Shown: positions 8,003-14,967 of the stretch, piece after piece
Layout of the letters: each line of letters starts with the position of its first letter
How positions within the stretch are numbered: the stretch's first letter is position 1
Assembly: GCA_028288705.1 (NCBI GenBank)
Contig: JAQBNH010000006.1
Coordinates: 1 to 64,000, forward strand
Length of the DNA: 64,000 bases
Origin: Ferruginibacter sp.
Lineage (GTDB): Bacteria; Bacteroidota; Bacteroidia; Chitinophagales; Chitinophagaceae
Direction: 5' to 3'
Notes under the pieces: model-generated
Databases searched by the model: none
Seen by the model: the letters and a program-made list of their open reading frames with translations, nothing else
What the model was told of the DNA's origin: nothing
Program-made: the position numbers and the translations under genes

Positions 8003-8017
8003 GATCTGTGTTTTTTT

Positions 8018-8186
8018 AGTTTTCTAATTGTTGTCTTACTTTGATAAAACAAAGATAGTACAATGGAAGCTACTATGCAAAACATAATACTAATTATAAT
8101 TGCAGTAGTATGCGTTATTTTTTAGCCTGAAGTTAATATAACGTGCTAGTTTTCTAATAGTTACACTGTTCTAAGTTTCCTAATTA
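8018..8186. repeat. Three direct copies of AGTTTTCTAAT around the peptide promoter
   Basis: AGTTTTCTAATTG at 8018-8030, AGTTTTCTAATAG at 8148-8160 and AGTTTCCTAATTA at 8174-8186 lie in the same orientation. One is in the predicted 5' leader of the peptide genes and two are 65-110 bases upstream of its -33 box. They could be operator sites or simply traces of AT-rich duplication. The reverse complement TTAGAAAACT occurs again at 80-89 near the first repeat region. Confidence 0.4.
8050..8082 (-). promoter_or_regulatory. Promoter of the peptide array (-33 TTTTG, -7 TATCTTTG)
   Basis: Read on the minus strand, TTTTG (plus-strand 8078-8082) is followed after 20 bases by TATCTTTG (plus-strand 8050-8057). 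This is a full match to the Bacteroidota sigma-A pattern of TTTG, a 17-23 base spacer and TAnnTTTG. Transcription should start near 8046, leaving an about 44-nt leader before the ATG at 8002. Confidence 0.75.
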
Positions 8187-8460
8187 AACAGTTCCCGGGT
8201 TTACAGCAGCGGAAAATGCGTTGGATGAATGGCAGAATCAAGTCCTTCAATCTTTCTTCCTCCCGGTATTTTACCCATTTTCCCGGCCCGGATTCCCCTT
8301 CCAGCTAAGAGCCTTTGGAAAACCAAAAATTACTAATCCCTATTCAACTACTCAACTGCCCAACTAATCAACCAATCACTAATCAACTCCTCAACTACGC
8401 TACACCTAACCCCCATCACTAATTCAACCGGCCAACCCCCAATGACCAATTGACCAATGA
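8187..8460. repeat. Gene-free stretch ending in CAACTAATCAACC/CCAATTGACC low-complexity repeat
   Basis: Up to about 8325 I see nothing that supports a gene. From about 8330 to 8460 the plus strand is almost free of G and made of short units such as CAACTACTCAACTG, CAACTAATCAACC, CAATCACTAATCAAC and CCAATGACCAATTGACC. The same style of sequence fills 125-500 near the left edge, including CCAACCAATCAACCAATCAA at about 465. Both tracts sit just upstream of a plus-strand gene. Confidence 0.6.
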
Positions 8461-8537
8461 CTCACCGATCCCCCGACAAACGCACTCCCCGGAGCCTGCC
8501 TTGTTGGCGCAAAATTCCTTCGGCTTGAAAATTGACT

Positions 8538-8548
8538 TACCTCTGCAA
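8538..8548 (+). promoter_or_regulatory. Candidate -7 box TACCTCTG, 3 nt before ATG
   Basis: TACCTCTG at 8538-8545 differs from TAnnTTTG in one base and ends 3 nt before the ATG at 8549. This placement supports the 8549 start over the in-frame one at 8450 and suggests a leaderless transcript. Confidence 0.45.
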
Positions 8549-9559
8549 ATGAATCAATTGAAAAAAGGCCCTTTAAAACTCAGCATACTGGATCAATCCA
8601 TCGTTCACCATGGACGCAGCGCGAAAGCTGCCGTAGATAATACCATCGACACCATACAGCTGGCAGAAAGGTTGGGTTACCATCGTTTCTGGGTATCTGA
8701 ACACCACAACAGCAGTTTTATCGCGGGTAGTGCACCGGAGATTCTAATCGTTAAACTGGCGTCTGTCACGAAGAAGATACGCGTTGGATCAGGCGGTATT
8801 ATGCTGCCCAATCATAGTGCTTTTAAGGTAGCGGAGAATTTCCGGATGCTGGAAACGCTTTACCCGGGACGGATCGACCTGGGAATGGGCCGCGCGCCGG
8901 GTGGAGACAGGATCAGTGCGTCTTTATTAAATCCTTCCAATACCTTCAGCGAAGCAGATTATTTGCAGCAGCTCCAGCACCTGCAGCATTTCTTCCACGA
9001 TACAGCCGGCACAAAGTATGGTCCGATCCTCGCCGTTCCGCAGGCAACGACGATCCCGGAACAATGGATCCTCAGCTCGAGTGGAGGCAGTGCAGGCATT
9101 GCTGCGAAGAATGGCATGGGACTGGCCGTTGCGAAGTTTATTAATGGAGAAGCCAGTCCGCAGATGGTAGCTGATTACCGGAATGACTTTGTGCCGTCTG
9201 CCGAAATGCCGGAACCAATGGTCTTACTGGCCATTTCTGTATTATGTGCGGAAACGGAAGAGAAAGCGTTGGAGATGCGCAAATTCATCGATTATGTGCT
9301 GGTGCAATTTGAAAAAGGAAATTTTGATAACATCGGCAACCCGGACTTGATCCGCGATTATGTTTTTAGCCAGGAGGAAGAACTCAGGATAAAACAAAAT
9401 AGTGGCCGCGTGATCTCCGGTACACCCGCTTCGGTAAAAGCACAACTGGAAAAACTGGCTGCAGATTTTGATGTGGATGAGATCATGATGTCCTGCATGT
9501 TTCATGAGGAAGCCGCAAGGCTTCGCTCGTTTGAGCTGATAGCGGAGAATTTGATCTGA
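8549..9559 (+). CDS. LLM-class flavin-dependent oxidoreductase
   Basis: A 336-residue luciferase-like monooxygenase. Family marks are LKLSILDQS at the N-terminus, RFWVSEHHNSSFIAGSAPE near residues 50-68, GSGGIMLPNHSAFKVAENF near 84-102 and the flavin-site motif GRIDLGMGRAPGGD near 110-123. Such enzymes use FMNH2 and O2, or act as F420/FMN reductases; the substrate is unknown. An ATG at 8450 is in frame, but its extra 33 residues are encoded by the low-complexity repeat, so I take 8549, where the conserved LSILDQ strand begins about ten residues in. It stands alone, with its own terminator at 9569. Confidence 0.88.
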   Translation: MNQLKKGPLKLSILDQSIVHHGRSAKAAVDNTIDTIQLAERLGYHRFWVSEHHNSSFIAGSAPEILIVKLASVTKKIRVGSGGIMLPNHSAFKVAENFRMLETLYPGRIDLGMGRAPGGDRISASLLNPSNTFSEADYLQQLQHLQHFFHDTAGTKYGPILAVPQATTIPEQWILSSSGGSAGIAAKNGMGLAVAKFINGEASPQMVADYRNDFVPSAEMPEPMVLLAISVLCAETEEKALEMRKFIDYVLVQFEKGNFDNIGNPDLIRDYVFSQEEELRIKQNSGRVISGTPASVKAQLEKLAADFDVDEIMMSCMFHEEAARLRSFELIAENLI

Positions 9560-9568
9560 CTAACCAAT

Positions 9569-9602
9569 AAGGATTGCCACCGCGATGTGGCAATCCTTTC
9601 TT
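9569..9602 (+). terminator. Intrinsic terminator of the LLM oxidoreductase gene
   Basis: AAGGATTGCCAC (9569-9580), loop CGCGAT, GTGGCAATCCTT (9587-9598): a perfect 12-bp stem followed by the T-rich TCTT. Confidence 0.85.
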
Positions 9603-9690
9603 GCTAATTTAATATTGCCACAAAATCATCTGGCAGGAACTATGGCGGCCAGCCCGCTTCCTTCCTGCCTTTGCCAAGCTTAACCCAAAT

Positions 9691-9719
9691 AAAAAAGCCT
9701 TTCATAAAATGAAAGGCTT
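9691..9719 (-). terminator. Intrinsic terminator after rpsG
   Basis: On the minus strand AAGCCTTTCAT (9719-9709) and ATGAAAGGCTT (9705-9695) form an 11-bp stem with a 3-base loop, then a run of T (plus-strand A at 9691-9696). It ends the rpsL-rpsG transcript. Confidence 0.9.
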
Positions 9720-9740
9720 ATAAATATGATCGGGTTAAAA

Positions 9741-10208
9741 TTATACGCGGAAGTGAGCAAACGCTTTGTTAGCCTCAGCCATACGATGTGTATCTTCTTT
9801 CTTTTTGTAAGAAGCACCTTCACCTTTGCTTGCTGCAACGATTTCGTTAGCTAATTTATCTGCCATGCTACGGCCATTTCTTTCACGGCTGTAACGTACC
9901 ATCCATTTGATAGATAAAGATACTTTCCTGTCCGGGCGAACCTCAGCAGGAATCTGGAAAGTTGCACCACCAATACGGCGGCTACGCACTTCAACACCTG
10001 GTGTGATGTTAGTCAAAGCTTTTTTCCAAACCTCGTACCCATCTTCGCTGGTGATCTTTGCTACTTTATCAAGAGCATCGTAAAAAATATTGAAAGCACC
10101 ACTTTTTTTACCTTCCCACATAAGGTTGTTTACAAAACGGGTAACGAGTTTATCGTTAAACTTTGGATCTGGTGCTAAAGGGAGTTTCTTCGCTTGTGCT
10201 TTACGCAT
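9741..10208 (-). CDS. rpsG: 30S ribosomal protein S7
   Basis: The 155-residue protein is standard uS7, which starts assembly of the 30S head and contacts mRNA and tRNA at the exit site. Recognisable blocks are [33 protein letters not shown] and [20 protein letters not shown], with the C-terminal [13 protein letters not shown]. It lies 42 nt downstream of rpsL on the same strand. A strong terminator follows, so fusA, which usually comes next in bacterial str operons, is not part of this transcript. Confidence 0.98.
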   Translation of the reverse strand: MRKAQAKKLPLAPDPKFNDKLVTRFVNNLMWEGKKSGAFNIFYDALDKVAKITSEDGYEVWKKALTNITPGVEVRSRRIGGATFQIPAEVRPDRKVSLSIKWMVRYSRERNGRSMADKLANEIVAASKGEGASYKKKEDTHRMAEANKAFAHFRV

Positions 10209-10250
10209 TGTTGTTCTATTTTATTAAGTACTCGCGTACCGAATGTTTAA

Positions 10251-10625
10251 TTATTTTTTTGCTTTTTTCGTACCGTATTTAGAACGGCTTTGTTTACGGT
10301 CTTTTACACCCGCTGTATCCAGACTACCACGAACGATATGATAACGTACACCTGGTAAATCTTTTACCCTGCCACCACGGATCAACACGATACTATGTTC
10401 CTGCAGGTTATGACCTTCACCCGGAATATAAGCAATCACCTCAATTTTATTCGTGAGGCGCACTTTCGCTACTTTACGTAATGCAGAGTTAGGCTTCTTA
10501 GGCGTAGTGGTATATACTCTCGTACATACACCACGGCGTTGAGGACAGCTATCCAGAGCCCTGGATTTGCTTTTTGCCTTTATAATTTCTCTTCCTTTTC
10601 TTACTAATTGTTGAATAGTGGGCAT
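10251..10625 (-). CDS. rpsL: 30S ribosomal protein S12
   Basis: The 124-residue uS12 sits at the decoding centre. The conserved loops [19 protein letters not shown] and [17 protein letters not shown] are intact; both lysines whose substitution causes streptomycin resistance in other bacteria are the wild-type residues. The gene starts an rpsL-rpsG pair with a TACCTTTG promoter box 24 nt before its ATG. Confidence 0.98.
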   Translation of the reverse strand: MPTIQQLVRKGREIIKAKSKSRALDSCPQRRGVCTRVYTTTPKKPNSALRKVAKVRLTNKIEVIAYIPGEGHNLQEHSIVLIRGGRVKDLPGVRYHIVRGSLDTAGVKDRKQSRSKYGTKKAKK

Positions 10626-10649
10626 TTATAAACCTTTTTTTTCGGACGG

Positions 10650-10657
10650 CAAAGGTA
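10650..10657 (-). promoter_or_regulatory. -7 box TACCTTTG of rpsL-rpsG
   Basis: The plus-strand CAAAGGTA reads TACCTTTG on the coding strand, a full match to TAnnTTTG, leaving an about 20-nt leader before the rpsL ATG. I cannot identify a clear -33 TTTG. Confidence 0.65.
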
Positions 10658-10722
10658 AGTATTATGGTTTGAATATGAAAAATAAAAATGAAAAAACTTG
10701 CCTTTTTTTCAACATTTACAAC

Positions 10723-10744
10723 AAAACCGCCGGGAGAGGCGGTT
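10723..10744 (-). terminator. Terminator of ilvE
   Basis: On the minus strand AACCGCC and GGCGGTT (plus-strand 10738-10744 and 10725-10731) pair around a 6-base loop, followed by TTTTG. This lies just past the ilvE stop. Confidence 0.75.
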
Positions 10745-10770
10745 CTATTACATTCAATTCAAGTGAGTTA

Positions 10771-11835
10771 TTATAATTTAACCATCCAGCCATGGGTATC
10801 TTCCCTTTTACCATAGCGGATCTCGTTCAACCTTTTTTTGATCTCCGGCGCTGTCTGCCAGTTGGCCACATCAAATTCCATCACGTAATCTTTATAACGC
10901 AATTCCTTGATCAATGAAATGGTAGCTGCAGTACCCGTTCCAAAAACTTCGTACAGTAAACCGGCCTTATGGGCGTCGATCACATCGTCAATATTCAACG
11001 CGCGTTCTTCCACATTAAAGCCCATTTCTTTTAATAAGGTGATCACACTGTCACGTGTAACACCGGCCAGGATGGTTCCCTGCTCCAGGTCTGGCGTTAT
11101 AGCTGTATTCCCGATGATAAAGAACACGTTCATCGTACCACATTCCTGTACATATTTATGTTCAAAAGCGTCTGTCCATAATACCTGGTCGTATCCTTTT
11201 CTTTTTGCTTCAGCTGTGGCAAACATGGAAGCACCGTAGTTACCAGCTGCCTTTGCGTAACCCACACCACCCGGCACCGCACGTACAAACTCCTCTTCTA
11301 CATAAATACGCATGGGCGTACTGTAGTAAGGGCCTGTCGGGCTGAGAATGATCATGAACTTATATTTATCGCTTGGTTTTACACCAATCGTTTCATCGCA
11401 ACTGAACATGAACGGGCGGATGTACAGGGAATGATCTTCCTGACCCGGGATCCAGGCACTATCCATTTTCACCAGCTGGCGCATCCCTTCCATGAAGATC
11501 TCTTCAGGAACAGGCGGCATCTGCATTCTTTCTGCAGAAATATTGAACCTGCGGAAATTGTCCTGAGGGCGGAAAATAAAAGGTTCGCCGTTGGGATTTT
11601 TATAGGCTTTGATGCCCTCAAAAATAGACTGGCCATAATGTATTGCTGCCAGGGAAGGCTGCACCAGCATCGGCTGGTAAGGCTTGATTTCTACGTTTTT
11701 CCATTCACCATCTTCATAGTCTGCTTCCAGCATATGATCGGTGAAATATTTTCCGAAAGGGATGTTTTCGAGGTTGATGTCGTTGAGTTTGCTTCGTTCA
11801 GCTTTGGTAATATTAAAATCGGCGGCTGCAATCAT
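10771..11835 (-). CDS. ilvE: Branched-chain amino acid aminotransferase
   Basis: A 354-residue PLP enzyme of fold type IV, the longer class II-like form of BCAT. It interconverts leucine, isoleucine and valine with their 2-oxo acids. Visible marks are YGQSIFEGIKAYK near residues 67-79, the PLP lysine region GVGYAKAAGNYG near 192-203 and GTGTAATISLI near 300. It is a single-gene unit: a TTTCTTTG box (one mismatch) lies 18 nt upstream at 11854-11861 and a terminator follows. It is divergent from the gene at 11892. Confidence 0.93.
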   Translation of the reverse strand: MIAAADFNITKAERSKLNDINLENIPFGKYFTDHMLEADYEDGEWKNVEIKPYQPMLVQPSLAAIHYGQSIFEGIKAYKNPNGEPFIFRPQDNFRRFNISAERMQMPPVPEEIFMEGMRQLVKMDSAWIPGQEDHSLYIRPFMFSCDETIGVKPSDKYKFMIILSPTGPYYSTPMRIYVEEEFVRAVPGGVGYAKAAGNYGASMFATAEAKRKGYDQVLWTDAFEHKYVQECGTMNVFFIIGNTAITPDLEQGTILAGVTRDSVITLLKEMGFNVEERALNIDDVIDAHKAGLLYEVFGTGTAATISLIKELRYKDYVMEFDVANWQTAPEIKKRLNEIRYGKREDTHGWMVKL

Positions 11836-11891
11836 AATCGTGTAATTTTACTGCAAAGAAACGAAAAATAAAGGCACCTAACGTTCGATTT

Positions 11892-12392
11892 ATGAGTTTA
11901 GACAATATTCAACTCCCCCCTGCTTTGGTACGGGATCTATATAAAAAATCGTTGGTTGACTTAGAAACGGCGCAGGTAAAAACTGATTCGGCACCGGCGG
12001 CAGCATGGGCAGTTTTAGGGCGCAACGAACGCAAAGTGCTGATACTTGTGGATGAACAAAACACGGCATTTTTACCCGACGAAGAAATGAATTTCCTGCT
12101 GGGTATCCTCAATGCCTGCAAACTCAGTATGGCCGATGTTGCACTGCTGAATTATTTTAAAACCCGGGACATGGACTATGACAGCCTGATGACGAAATTC
12201 GCACCTGTCAATGTTTTGTTCTTCGGGATCGAACCGGACACGCTTGGCTTTCCGCTGCAATTTCCCAATTACCAGCTCCAGAAATACAATGGCCAGACTT
12301 ACCTCTCTGCCCCTTCGCTGGGAACGATTGCTGCCGATAAAGCAGAGAAAACGAAATTATGGATGGCTTTAAAAACCCTGTTTTCCATTTAA
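11892..12392 (+). CDS. Conserved hypothetical, possible DNA polymerase III psi (HolD)-like protein
   Basis: I cannot name this 166-residue protein with certainty. Its layout recalls HolD: a short helical N-terminus, a strand VLILVD then a Leu-rich helix EMNFLLGILNACKLS, MADVALLNY, a second strand VNVLFFGIEP, and a C-terminal block YLSAPSLGTIAADKAEKTKLW that resembles the SPAL...L..N...KA.LW end of psi proteins. Psi bridges the clamp loader to chi and SSB. One base separates its stop from the rdgB ATG, so the two are co-transcribed. The HolD idea rests on pattern only. Confidence 0.55.
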   Translation: MSLDNIQLPPALVRDLYKKSLVDLETAQVKTDSAPAAAWAVLGRNERKVLILVDEQNTAFLPDEEMNFLLGILNACKLSMADVALLNYFKTRDMDYDSLMTKFAPVNVLFFGIEPDTLGFPLQFPNYQLQKYNGQTYLSAPSLGTIAADKAEKTKLWMALKTLFSI

Positions 12393-12393
12393 C

Positions 12394-12990
12394 ATGCGCA
12401 CGTTAATTTTTGCTACCAATAACGAGAACAAAGTTGCCGAAGTGCGGTCTGTACTCGACGATAGTTTTACGGTGATCAGCCTGAAAGAGGCCGGCATCGA
12501 CATCGACATCCCTGAACCCCACGATACGCTGGAAGAAAATGCCCGAGAAAAATCAACGGTGATCCACGGCCTCACGGGCAAAAATTGTTTTAGTGAAGAT
12601 ACCGGGCTGGAAGTGTTCGCGCTCAATGGCGAACCCGGTGTTAAGAGCGCCCGTTATGCCGGCAACCTGGCCGGTTCAGCGGAGAATATATCCAAACTGC
12701 TCACCAATATGCAGGGTATTGAAGAACGTGCCGCGCGCTTTCGCACGGTGATCTCGTTGATCCTGGACGATCATGAATACCAGTTTGAAGGCATCTGCGA
12801 GGGGCGGATAACGGAAGAAGCATCCGGTAAGGAAGGATTTGGATACGACCGCGTGTTTATTCCAACGGGTGCAGACAAACCTTTTGCGGAAATGGATATG
12901 GCCGGAAAAAACATATACAGTCATCGCAAAAAAGCAATGGCGAAATTCATTCAATTCTTAAAAGAGTACGATGGCGAGAATCAGGATTGA
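12394..12990 (+). CDS. rdgB: Non-canonical purine NTP pyrophosphatase (RdgB/HAM1)
   Basis: A 198-residue house-cleaning enzyme that hydrolyses dITP, ITP and XTP to the monophosphates, keeping deaminated purines out of DNA and RNA. The family blocks are FATNNENKVAEV at residues 4-15, ENAREKS, FSEDTGLEV near 66, GFGYDRVFIP near 148 and SHRKKAM near 175. The gene begins 1 nt after the upstream stop, and its last 20 nt overlap the thioesterase gene, so a three-gene operon is likely. Confidence 0.95.
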   Translation: MRTLIFATNNENKVAEVRSVLDDSFTVISLKEAGIDIDIPEPHDTLEENAREKSTVIHGLTGKNCFSEDTGLEVFALNGEPGVKSARYAGNLAGSAENISKLLTNMQGIEERAARFRTVISLILDDHEYQFEGICEGRITEEASGKEGFGYDRVFIPTGADKPFAEMDMAGKNIYSHRKKAMAKFIQFLKEYDGENQD

Positions 12991-13396
12991 GCTGCCGGCA
13001 GGAAAACTGTTTACTGCCACGATCCCCGTGCGGATCACGGACATAAATTATGGCAACCATCTTGGCAATGACGCGCTGGTGAGTATCTTACATGAAGCGA
13101 GGATGCAATGGCTACGATCCGGCGGATATACTGAGCTGGCGATTGAAGGCATCGGACTCATCATGAGCGATCTCGGTATCGAATATAAAAAAGAAGGTTT
13201 CTATGGCGATCAGCTTACCGTGAATCTCTCCCTTGGTGAACAATCTGCGAGCAGTTTTGAATTGTTTTACGAGGTGAAGAACCAGGAAGACGCTCTGGTA
13301 GCAAAAGCCAAAACAGGCATGATCTGCTATGATTATAGTTTGAAAAAAGTAACAGCCATTCCTACGGCTTTCGCGGAGTTTTTACTGGGCAGGTAA
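12971..13396 (+). CDS. Acyl-CoA thioesterase, 4HBT hot-dog family
   Basis: A 141-residue single hot-dog domain protein. The family signature appears as TDINYGNHLGNDALVSILHE followed by ARMQWL (about residues 22-48), where 4HBT enzymes place their catalytic Asp/Glu and the helix start. It probably hydrolyses an acyl- or aryl-CoA thioester; the substrate is not readable. It starts within rdgB (20-nt overlap), and its 3' end overlaps the convergent aroE gene by 15 nt. Confidence 0.8.
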   Translation: MARIRIELPAGKLFTATIPVRITDINYGNHLGNDALVSILHEARMQWLRSGGYTELAIEGIGLIMSDLGIEYKKEGFYGDQLTVNLSLGEQSASSFELFYEVKNQEDALVAKAKTGMICYDYSLKKVTAIPTAFAEFLLGR

Positions 13397-14137
13397 ATTC
13401 GCTTCCGGGATATTCCAGATTGTCCAGTTCTCTTCTGCCTGCAATACCAGCATTTCGTAACCATTCTTAATAACCGCTCCCCTTTTCTTTCCTTCTGATA
13501 AGAACCTGGTTTCCGCAGGTTGATAGACCAGATCGTATAACAAGTGTTGCGCTCCGATGAATTCATAGGGCAAATCAGGCAGGCCGGCTTCATTCGGTGA
13601 CATACCCAATGGCGTACAGTTAATAATCAGCGTATGCGTTTGGATAATTTCTTCCGTAATCTCCCGATAAGAAATCATCCCATCAGCCGCTTTCCGGGAT
13701 ACGAGCAAAAAGCCGATGCCCATTTCTTTTAAAGCAGCCTGTACAGCTAATGATGCACCGCCGGAGCCAAGCACCAGGGCTTTCTTGTGCCCGGGCTGAA
13801 GCAAAGGCTTTAACGACCGTTCGAACCCTATGATATCCGTATTGTATCCTAACAAACGCCCGGGCAAAATGCGGATACAATTAACCGCACCGATAGCCCT
13901 TGCTTTTTCATCGATAAAATCCAGGAAAGGCATTACTACCTGTTTGTAAGGAATCGTGACAGCCATGCCCCGCAGCCCGGGATGGGCATTCAGCAGCTCG
14001 GGAAATAAACCGATGTTGTCGATGGGGAACAGCTCAAAAAAGCAATCCTCCAGACCTTCCCTTTCAAACTTATCATTAAAATATTGTTTGGAAAAAGAAT
14101 GACCCAGAGGATAGCCGATCAGGCCATAAATATTCAT
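13382..14137 (-). CDS. aroE: Shikimate dehydrogenase
   Basis: The 251-residue enzyme reduces 3-dehydroshikimate with NADPH in aromatic amino acid synthesis. It has YPLGHSFSKQYFN (substrate loop, residues about 8-20), MAVTIPYK with the catalytic lysine near 65, the partner aspartate in NTDIIGF near 100, the NADP motif GSGGASLAVQ near 123 and NCTPLGM near 173. It lies 3 nt downstream of the ComA-like gene. Its 3' end runs 15 nt into the opposite-strand thioesterase gene. Confidence 0.94.
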   Translation of the reverse strand: MNIYGLIGYPLGHSFSKQYFNDKFEREGLEDCFFELFPIDNIGLFPELLNAHPGLRGMAVTIPYKQVVMPFLDFIDEKARAIGAVNCIRILPGRLLGYNTDIIGFERSLKPLLQPGHKKALVLGSGGASLAVQAALKEMGIGFLLVSRKAADGMISYREITEEIIQTHTLIINCTPLGMSPNEAGLPDLPYEFIGAQHLLYDLVYQPAETRFLSEGKKRGAVIKNGYEMLVLQAEENWTIWNIPEANLPAQ

Positions 14138-14140
14138 GGC

Positions 14141-14902
14141 TTATTTATCAAGGTATAATTCAAAAGTATCGCCGCGTAAACCAATACGCATGGCTTCCAG
14201 GGCAATCACTTCCGAAGGAGCAATATTACCGAGGTTTACGTTGCAACCGATCAGTTCTAAAAAGTACAACTGCTGTGCTTTTTGCGGTGCTTCCCAAAGG
14301 ATCTTTTCTTCGGGGATCTGGGTTAAAATTTCCTGCACCAGGCCTTCCCTTACTTCACCTGTTCCGCGGTAGATACCGACGTTTCCGGCTTCACGCGCTT
14401 CCGCGATTACGTAGGTAGCGCCAGCTTCCAATTCGGCACGCATCAGTTCAATCCATTTGTAAGGAGGAATAATATGCGCTGCATCTTTACTACCCACTTC
14501 GCTCAATACCACGCCATGCTTTGTCAGCTTTTCGATATAACCACATTTTTCTGCATGCGGGATAGAAATAGAACCATCGCTCACTTCCATAAAGCTTACA
14601 CCAAATTCTTTACAGATATTGATATAATCTTCAAACTGGTTCCTGATCAAAAACGCTTCAAATAATGTTCCGCCAAAATACACGGGTACATCAAATTCGC
14701 GGTATACTTCCAGTTTTTCTTTAAGATTCGGGGTAACGAAAGCTGTTCCAAAACCCAGCTTTACCACATCCACATGGGGATGGGAAACACTCATAAAATT
14801 GCGGGCCTCTTGAACGCTAAGGCCTTTATCCATCACCATTGTTAATCCATGTGTACGGGGCCTTACGGTACGCTCCGGGATCTGCGTCAGGTTAAAATTC
14901 AT
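14141..14902 (-). CDS. Phosphosulfolactate synthase family protein (ComA-like)
   Basis: The 253-residue protein belongs to the ComA family, whose archaeal member adds sulfite to phosphoenolpyruvate to make phosphosulfolactate for coenzyme M. Marks are RPRTHGLTMVMDKGL near residues 12-26, DVVKLGFGTAF near 42-52, MEVSDGSISI near 104, VLSEVGSKDA near 132 and IAEAREAGNVGIYRG near 165-179. I start at 14902, 22 nt after a perfect -7 box; the longer frame to 14941 would span that box. In Bacteroidota it may feed sulfonate metabolism (for example cysteate for sulfonolipids), which is inference. It is co-transcribed with aroE. Confidence 0.82.
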   Translation of the reverse strand: MNFNLTQIPERTVRPRTHGLTMVMDKGLSVQEARNFMSVSHPHVDVVKLGFGTAFVTPNLKEKLEVYREFDVPVYFGGTLFEAFLIRNQFEDYINICKEFGVSFMEVSDGSISIPHAEKCGYIEKLTKHGVVLSEVGSKDAAHIIPPYKWIELMRAELEAGATYVIAEAREAGNVGIYRGTGEVREGLVQEILTQIPEEKILWEAPQKAQQLYFLELIGCNVNLGNIAPSEVIALEAMRIGLRGDTFELYLDK

Positions 14903-14924
14903 ATCTGTAGTCGATTTTAGTGCG

Positions 14925-14932
14925 CAAAGATA
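14925..14932 (-). promoter_or_regulatory. -7 box TATCTTTG of comA-like/aroE
   Basis: Plus-strand CAAAGATA reads TATCTTTG, a full TAnnTTTG match, 22 nt upstream of the ATG at 14902. It fixes that start and promotes the comA-like/aroE pair. Confidence 0.7.
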
Positions 14933-14967
14933 TTTAAACAAAAATTAAAATGGCAGGCAATCGACCC

